52,920 bases of DNA from an uncultured Gemmiger sp. (lineage in GTDB: Bacteria > Bacillota > Clostridia > Oscillospirales > Ruminococcaceae), in assembly GCA_944386495.1 (NCBI GenBank), contig CALXBE010000026.1, forward strand, positions 1 to 52,920, in the 5' to 3' direction. The notes under the pieces are model-generated. The model was not told where the DNA came from and searched no databases. It saw only the letters and a list, made by a program, of their open reading frames with translations. The position numbers were made by a program, and so were the translations under genes. Shown here one piece after another: positions 48,858-52,920 of this stretch (the stretch's first letter is position 1; each line of letters opens with the position of its first letter).

Positions 48858-48898
48858 AGACAGGTCCTTTCGCCAAGGGGGCAACGGGGAGCCGGGGG

Positions 48899-49639
48899 TT
48901 ATTCCTCCGGAGCCGGGGTGGCCTCCGGGGCAGGGGGAGTGTAGGTGGTAATGGTAATACCGGTGATGGTCACATTCTGGATGGGTTTGCCGTTGTCATC
49001 TACCTTTACACAGGAGATGGCGTCGGCCACCGACTGCCCTTGATAAATCTGTCCAAAAACGGTATCGGTGTTGTCCAGCTGGGGCAGACCGCCGGCAGCT
49101 TTATAGGCTTCAATGGACTCGGGAGAATAACCGGCAGATTCCATGCTGTTGATCATGGAGCCAGGGACATTCCCTTCCAGGGTGGTCACAAAATAAAACT
49201 GGCTGGTGCCTTCCTTGGAATCCTTGTCAAAGGCAACGCAGAGAGCGCCGGTGTAGTGGCGGAGGGTATTGTTGGCTTCCAGGGGGAACCCGTCTGCATT
49301 CCAGATGGTGGAGCTGCCGTTCCCGGTGCCGGTGGAATCTCCGGTCTGAATGTAGCTGCCGTAAACCACCTTGTGGAAAATGGCTCCATTGTAATAGCCT
49401 TGCTGGCTCAGACCAATAAAGTTATCCACCGCCATGGGGGCCAAATCCGGGTAGAGTGCCACATGGATTTCTCCCATACTGGTCTGGATAATGGCAATGG
49501 GATCACCCTCCTGGGGCAGGGTGAACTGAAGCTCACTGCTCTCCACCGCATCACGGGGACCGATCTCTTTGGCCCCGCCGCAGGCAGTGAGACAGAGTAC
49601 AAAAACAGCCAAAATAAGGAAGCTGGAAATTTTTTTCAT
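48899..49639 (-). CDS. Cyclophilin-type peptidyl-prolyl isomerase lipoprotein
   Basis: 246 aa. Type II signal peptide with lipobox LTACGG (Cys20), then a cyclophilin domain: MGEIHVALYPDLAPMAVDNFIGLSQQGYYNGAIFHKVV, TSQFYFVTT and FGQIYQGQSVADAI. The usual catalytic Arg of FHRVI is Lys here (IFHKVV), and the helix near the end is shortened, so activity may be low. A Pro/Ala-rich end follows. Extracellular folding of exported proteins is the likely role. Confidence 0.93.
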   Translation of the reverse strand: MKKISSFLILAVFVLCLTACGGAKEIGPRDAVESSELQFTLPQEGDPIAIIQTSMGEIHVALYPDLAPMAVDNFIGLSQQGYYNGAIFHKVVYGSYIQTGDSTGTGNGSSTIWNADGFPLEANNTLRHYTGALCVAFDKDSKEGTSQFYFVTTLEGNVPGSMINSMESAGYSPESIEAYKAAGGLPQLDNTDTVFGQIYQGQSVADAISCVKVDDNGKPIQNVTITGITITTYTPPAPEATPAPEE

Positions 49640-49842
49640 GATAGCCGTGCCTCGCAGTTCCGTAAAATGCTTTTGGTATCAGTATATCATAAAACAAGGG
49701 GAAGGCAAATTAAATTTTCCGTCCTTTTCGGCCCTTGACGGTAGACAGAAAAAACGGTAAACTATAATCAATGAAACACCCCCGGCCGGGTTCGGCCCAG
49801 GGAAAAAGACGGCTCCCCGGAGCGTGAAAAGGAGGCCGCAGA

Positions 49843-50166
49843 ATGGCAAAAGAAAATCTGCCTCTGGAAGACGATTATCAGCCTGATATCATCGAACTGG
49901 AGGACGAGGACGGCAACAGCTGTACCATGGAAGTGATCGATGTTCTGGATCACCAGGGCATTCACTATATGGCGGTAGTCCCCTATGTGGAAAACGAGGA
50001 GGACATTGACGAGGAGGCAACTCTCATCATCCTTCGTGTTGGTCAGGACGACCAGGGCGAGTACATGGATATTGTGGAGGATGACGGAGAACTGCTGGAG
50101 ATCAGCGGCCTGTTCCAGAAGCGGCTGGAAGAGGTCTATCACATCGACCCCAGTGATCTTCAGTAA
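49843..50166 (+). CDS. DUF1292 family protein
   Basis: 107 aa, very acidic, with the DUF1292 pattern IIELEDEDGNSCTMEVIDVLDHQGIHYMAVVPY...ILRV and an extra C-terminal helix LLEISGLFQKRLEEVY. YrzB-type proteins of this family are common in Firmicutes near Holliday-junction and MreB-type genes, function unknown. AAGGAGG precedes the ATG. Confidence 0.88.
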   Translation: MAKENLPLEDDYQPDIIELEDEDGNSCTMEVIDVLDHQGIHYMAVVPYVENEEDIDEEATLIILRVGQDDQGEYMDIVEDDGELLEISGLFQKRLEEVYHIDPSDLQ

Positions 50167-50223
50167 TTAAAAAGCTTTATCCTGCCTGGAGCGATTTGTT
50201 GCAATTTTAAAAATCCTACTAAT

Positions 50224-50406
50224 CATTCAAAGGGAATCCGGATGTCCTCTGGTGGATTGCAGACCTCCCGCTTTGCGGAAGAAGGGAGCGTGAACCCAGA
50301 GGCAGGGTACCCACCTGCCATTCCGGTAGGTTTGATTGATTGCAGACGCCCAGGTGGGAGTTGATTTGACCCCGGCCGCCGGCAGGACGGCGGCCGGGTC
50401 TTTTTG
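50224..50406 (+). promoter_or_regulatory. Structured leader with repeated motif and terminator: riboswitch-like
   Basis: GATTGCAGAC occurs twice (50264 and 50337), each copy inside its own stem (CCTCTGG/CCAGAGG and CCCACCTG/CAGGTGGG). CCACCTGCC can also pair with GGCAGGG just before it, so alternative folds are possible. A strong terminator CCCGGCCGCC / GGCGGCCGGG with TTTTT ends at 50405, 32 bases before the next gene. A free small RNA between genes is the other reading. Confidence 0.5.
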
Positions 50407-50437
50407 GAATTAGGAAAGCTAAGGGAAGTGTATTGCG

Positions 50438-51322
50438 ATGCGGCTTAGATACGGCGATGTAATGCCTGAATTTCACTATGATACCCCCTACCAGCCCCAG
50501 AAAAGTTTTCAGGAGCTGACCTTGGGCGCCAGTCCCTTGGCAGTGATATTCCTGGCCAATTTCGGCCATCCCATCACCCGGTATTTTCTGGCCAAGTATT
50601 ATACTACTTATTCTGAACTTATAGATTGCCGTCTGGCAGTGGTGGTGAAAAGCAAGCCTCAGGTGATTTCGGCAGCGTTCCCTCCGGGGGCCATCCCTTT
50701 TGAAATCATCTGTGACCCGGAGGGGGCTCTTTACGACTATTTTGAAATCCCTACCGAGACCAATGCCTATAAGTTTGCCAGCCTGGAAAGCCTGAAAATC
50801 CTGCGGGCAGCCCGGAAGGAAGGCTACCGGCTGAAGAAAGACCAGCCCCAGCAGCTTCCTCTGACCCTGATCCTGGCCCCCGGCGGCGGGGTAGGAATGG
50901 CCCATTACGGCAGCAGCCTTACGGATTTCCCCGAGGACTGCCAGGCCATCCAGCGGACGGTAGACCACATGGAAGCCGGCTGGATGGATGAATGGGACCA
51001 GATGTCCGCTTTGGGTTTTGTGACCCAGGAAGAGGCTCAGGACTGGATGGCCAACCGGGCGGAGCAGGAGGACTTCCTGCAATACCAGGAGCCTTACCAG
51101 GAGCAGGCGGAGGAGCCCGCTCCCGCCATGGAATCTGTCCCTGGCGGCGGCCTGCAGGGAGATTGGCAGGACAACACTGCAGAGCTTCTGCTGGACTTCA
51201 CCACCCTTTCCCAGCCTGAGCAGGAGGTGGCCATCCCCCGGGATGACCTGTACAAAACCACCGGTGAAATTGATATACTGGGAGCTCTGGCCAAACAGAT
51301 GGGCCGCCATGATTTGGATTAA
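50438..51322 (+). CDS. Peroxiredoxin-fold-like protein without catalytic cysteine
   Basis: 294 aa. The first 110 residues follow an AhpC/TSA-type thioredoxin fold (GDVMPEFHYDTPYQPQKSFQEL, PLAVIFLANFGHPITRYFLAKY, AFPPGAIPFEIICDPEGALYDYF), but the place of the peroxidatic Cys has GHP, so peroxidase activity is unlikely. The rest is acidic and Gln/Glu-rich with no recognised domain. It lies behind a terminator-bearing leader and may be regulated by it. Probably a binding or regulatory protein; unproven. Confidence 0.7.
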   Translation: MRLRYGDVMPEFHYDTPYQPQKSFQELTLGASPLAVIFLANFGHPITRYFLAKYYTTYSELIDCRLAVVVKSKPQVISAAFPPGAIPFEIICDPEGALYDYFEIPTETNAYKFASLESLKILRAARKEGYRLKKDQPQQLPLTLILAPGGGVGMAHYGSSLTDFPEDCQAIQRTVDHMEAGWMDEWDQMSALGFVTQEEAQDWMANRAEQEDFLQYQEPYQEQAEEPAPAMESVPGGGLQGDWQDNTAELLLDFTTLSQPEQEVAIPRDDLYKTTGEIDILGALAKQMGRHDLD

Positions 51323-51330
51323 AGAAAAAA

Positions 51331-51366
51331 GAAACCGGACACACAAAGGTGTGTCCGGTCTTTTTT
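51331..51366. terminator. Bidirectional terminator between convergent genes
   Basis: ACCGGACACAC / GTGTGTCCGGT stem with A and T runs on the two sides. Confidence 0.85.
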
Positions 51367-52363
51367 ATGTGATTTTCAGGGCACGCTGGACCCGGTAGAC
51401 AATGTACCGGAACAGACCGGCAATCATGCTGCCCTCCACCCAGAAATAATGGGGAAGATTGGCCAGCCGGAAGGGAGGCTTGTCCAGTTTGGGAATGGCC
51501 TTCCAGGCTTCGTGGAAGCCCTTGGCGTAATCTCCGCCAAATCCTTTCAGCCGGAACATGATGACCTTGAGGAGATACCCGGCAGCCAGGAAAGGCAGGT
51601 TGAGGATCAGCATGACCAAAGGCATATTCTTGTAGGGAAGAAGAATGCTGTTCCGCCCGCTCTGGATGCTCTTGAAGGGATTGTACCGGACCGCCCCGGT
51701 GGTGGCCCCGGCAATGTGGTAGCATTTGGCGGCAGGGCAGTAAACATTTTTGTAGCCAAAGTTGTTGGCCCGCCAGCTGATGTCCACATCCTCATAGTAG
51801 GCAAAGAAGTTTTCGTCAAAAAGGCCGATTTTGTCCAGAATGCTTTTCCGGTAAAGGGCGGCTCCGCCGCAGGCACTGAATACCCGGCAGGGCTGGGAAT
51901 ACCGCTCCCACCGCAGGCCGTCCCCTCGCTTGCAGGCAAAGCCCAGCAGGGTCATATAATCTCCGGCATCGTCCGCCAGCTCCCGCTGGAAATGGCGGAT
52001 CATCAGACTGGATACCCCGAAAATCCGCTGGTCCTGGTCGGCGGTGCGAATCAGGGCTTCCAGCCAGTCCGGCTCGGCAAAAGCGTCATTGTTGAAAAGG
52101 ACTACATAGGGGGTATCTGCCATCCGGATGCCCTGATTTACGGCATAGCTGAACCCGGTGTTGGTCTTGTTTTCAATGAGGGTATACCGGGGGTGGTCTA
52201 TGTAGCTGCGGGCGATCTCCAGGCTTTCATCGGTGGAGCCGTTGTCCACTACGATCAGGTGAAAATCCTGACAGGTCTGGGCCCAGATGGATTCAATGCT
52301 GTCCTTGAGCCAACCCGCTCCGTTCAGATTGGGAATAACGATGGTGGCTTTCATCATGGTCAT
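51365..52363 (-). CDS. Family 2 glycosyltransferase (rhamnosyltransferase-like)
   Basis: 332 aa. GT-A fold: IVIPNLNGAGWLKDSIESI, VVDNGSTDES, the donor-site VVLFNNDAFAEPDW, CGGAALYRKSILDKIGLFDENFFAYYEDVDISWR, then two C-terminal hydrophobic helices (near 255-275). This is the WbbL-like group that adds rhamnose or similar sugars to cell-surface polysaccharides from nucleotide-sugar donors at the inner membrane face. AAAGGA five bases before the ATG. It follows the truncated membrane-protein gene by 14 bases. Confidence 0.92.
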   Translation of the reverse strand: MTMMKATIVIPNLNGAGWLKDSIESIWAQTCQDFHLIVVDNGSTDESLEIARSYIDHPRYTLIENKTNTGFSYAVNQGIRMADTPYVVLFNNDAFAEPDWLEALIRTADQDQRIFGVSSLMIRHFQRELADDAGDYMTLLGFACKRGDGLRWERYSQPCRVFSACGGAALYRKSILDKIGLFDENFFAYYEDVDISWRANNFGYKNVYCPAAKCYHIAGATTGAVRYNPFKSIQSGRNSILLPYKNMPLVMLILNLPFLAAGYLLKVIMFRLKGFGGDYAKGFHEAWKAIPKLDKPPFRLANLPHYFWVEGSMIAGLFRYIVYRVQRALKIT

Positions 52364-52377
52364 TTATTCCTTTCCGG

Positions 52378-52920
52378 TCAGGCAGAGGGGGCGTTGTTGT
52401 AGTAGAAGGGATACTCCCCATAGTAACCGTAATAGTCATCATAATAATCGTCGTAGTAATCGTAGTAGCCATCCCCATGGCCGAAGAAATCCCCAAAGTA
52501 CTCCGGGTAGTTGTCATAGTATGAACCATAGCTCAAGAATGCGGCCATGATGGTGGAGAGAATCCCCATCAGAATCCCAATCAGAGCCAGACTAATGACC
52601 ATACCCAACAGAGAAAGGAGAATGTTGGCCCGGGCCATGTTCCGGCGATGGGGAGAACCGCTGTCGCTGAGCCCCCAGAAAAGAGAGACAATAAACCCGA
52701 TAACGGGCAGCCGCATGACCAGCTGCATGAAGAAGTACTGGCCGGTGGTGGGGACGGAGGGGTCCTCATCCTGACGGGGAAGTGCGCGGGCTTTCTTCCG
52801 CTGGGCGTAGATGGGAGCAGACGGGTCATCCTCTTCCTCCTCTTGGGAATAGGAAAAGTCCCGGGTTTCATCCTGAACGGAAGAACCGGTCTGGTCCTGC
52901 CGGAAAGCGGTCTCAGGATC
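52378..52920 (-). CDS. Membrane protein with tyrosine-rich tail, N-terminus beyond the window
   Basis: The frame stays open to the window edge, so the start is missing; 180 residues are visible. A polar, acidic first part (RDFSYSQEEEEDDPSAPIYA) with a basic patch (QRKKARALPRQ) leads to two membrane helices (LPVIGFIVSLFWGL and ILLSLLGMVISLALIGILMG) and a tail dominated by Tyr, Asp and Gly (YYDYYDDYYDDYYGYYGEY). No family recognised. An internal ATG at 52728 is not needed as start, since the frame continues upstream. It lies upstream of the glycosyltransferase on the same strand. Confidence 0.65.
   Translation of the reverse strand, partial: DPETAFRQDQTGSSVQDETRDFSYSQEEEEDDPSAPIYAQRKKARALPRQDEDPSVPTTGQYFFMQLVMRLPVIGFIVSLFWGLSDSGSPHRRNMARANILLSLLGMVISLALIGILMGILSTIMAAFLSYGSYYDNYPEYFGDFFGHGDGYYDYYDDYYDDYYGYYGEYPFYYNNAPSA

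Noticed and set aside
50224-50406. T-box leader or SRP RNA
   Set aside because: The T-box core GGGTGGNACCGCG and the SRP GGAAGNAGC-type loop are both missing.
1-52920. CRISPR array or rRNA
   Set aside because: No series of regularly spaced identical repeats and no conserved rRNA segments were found on reading through both strands.

Overview
The window reads as a GC-rich chromosome segment of a strictly anaerobic, low-oxygen-adapted member of the Clostridia (an Oscillospiraceae/Ruminococcaceae-type gut Firmicute is my best guess). The reasons are strong AGGAGG-type ribosome binding sites almost everywhere, GTG/TTG starts, an ECF sigma/RsgI-type anti-sigma pair, BirA-BioY biotin control, rubrerythrin plus desulfoferrodoxin, PadR-DUF2812 and DUF1292 proteins, and tRNAs with encoded CCA ends. 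No rRNA is present, so the species cannot be fixed from this sequence alone.

Layout. 0-16.3 kb: housekeeping and sensing genes (low-molecular-weight phosphatase, NimA-like flavoprotein, ECF sigma with its PepSY-bearing anti-sigma, MATE pump, tRNA-Arg, PTS-type IIC protein, an esterase/DJ-1/HAD cluster, a birA-bioY operon with a recognisable BirA operator, and a metG-DMT-tatD run). 16.3-25.9 kb: an AT-rich, 9.6-kb element bounded by a perfect 14-bp direct repeat. It has the gene order of a filamentous (inovirus-type) prophage: small candidate ssDNA-binding protein, HUH replication initiator, 59-aa major coat protein with its own terminator, a large receptor-binding protein with a C-terminal membrane anchor, four small membrane/virion proteins, a Zot-type assembly ATPase, a minus-strand block with a SprT-like peptidase, a ribbon-helix-helix regulator and an IS30-type transposase. 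26-31 kb: a SHOCT-domain protein, tRNA-Val, sfsA, cardiolipin synthase, a thioesterase and an SLC13-like permease. 31.3-35.8 kb: an oxygen/thiol-stress cluster (thioredoxin, rhodanese, CoA-disulfide-reductase-like oxidoreductase, Crp/Fnr regulator, rubrerythrin, desulfoferrodoxin) with two identical GTGAC-N3-GTCAC sites at identical promoter positions. 35.8-42.3 kb: PadR-DUF2812 module, methyltransferase, SMI1/KNR4 protein and two low-GC genes (ABC ATPase, CPBP protease), each interrupted by an apparent one-base shift in a T run. 42.4-47.5 kb: tRNA-Pro and tRNA-Gln, PC4-like protein, HD hydrolase, trmO, pseudouridine catabolism (psuK-psuG) and an M23 peptidase. 47.6-48.5 kb: nearly 1 kb without a protein gene but with a promoter, many paired stems, internal repeats and two terminators, best explained as one or two large structured RNAs. 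48.5-52.9 kb: membrane protein, cyclophilin lipoprotein, DUF1292 protein, a structured leader before a peroxiredoxin-fold-like protein, a family 2 glycosyltransferase and a membrane protein cut by the window end.

The most interesting items are the filamentous prophage of an apparently monoderm host (no secretin, IS30-type transposase in place of an integrase, several large hairpins that could be origin and packaging signals), the large RNA at 47.7-48.5 kb, and the two-promoter Crp/Fnr regulon. All functional statements are from sequence reading; no database search or folding program was run.
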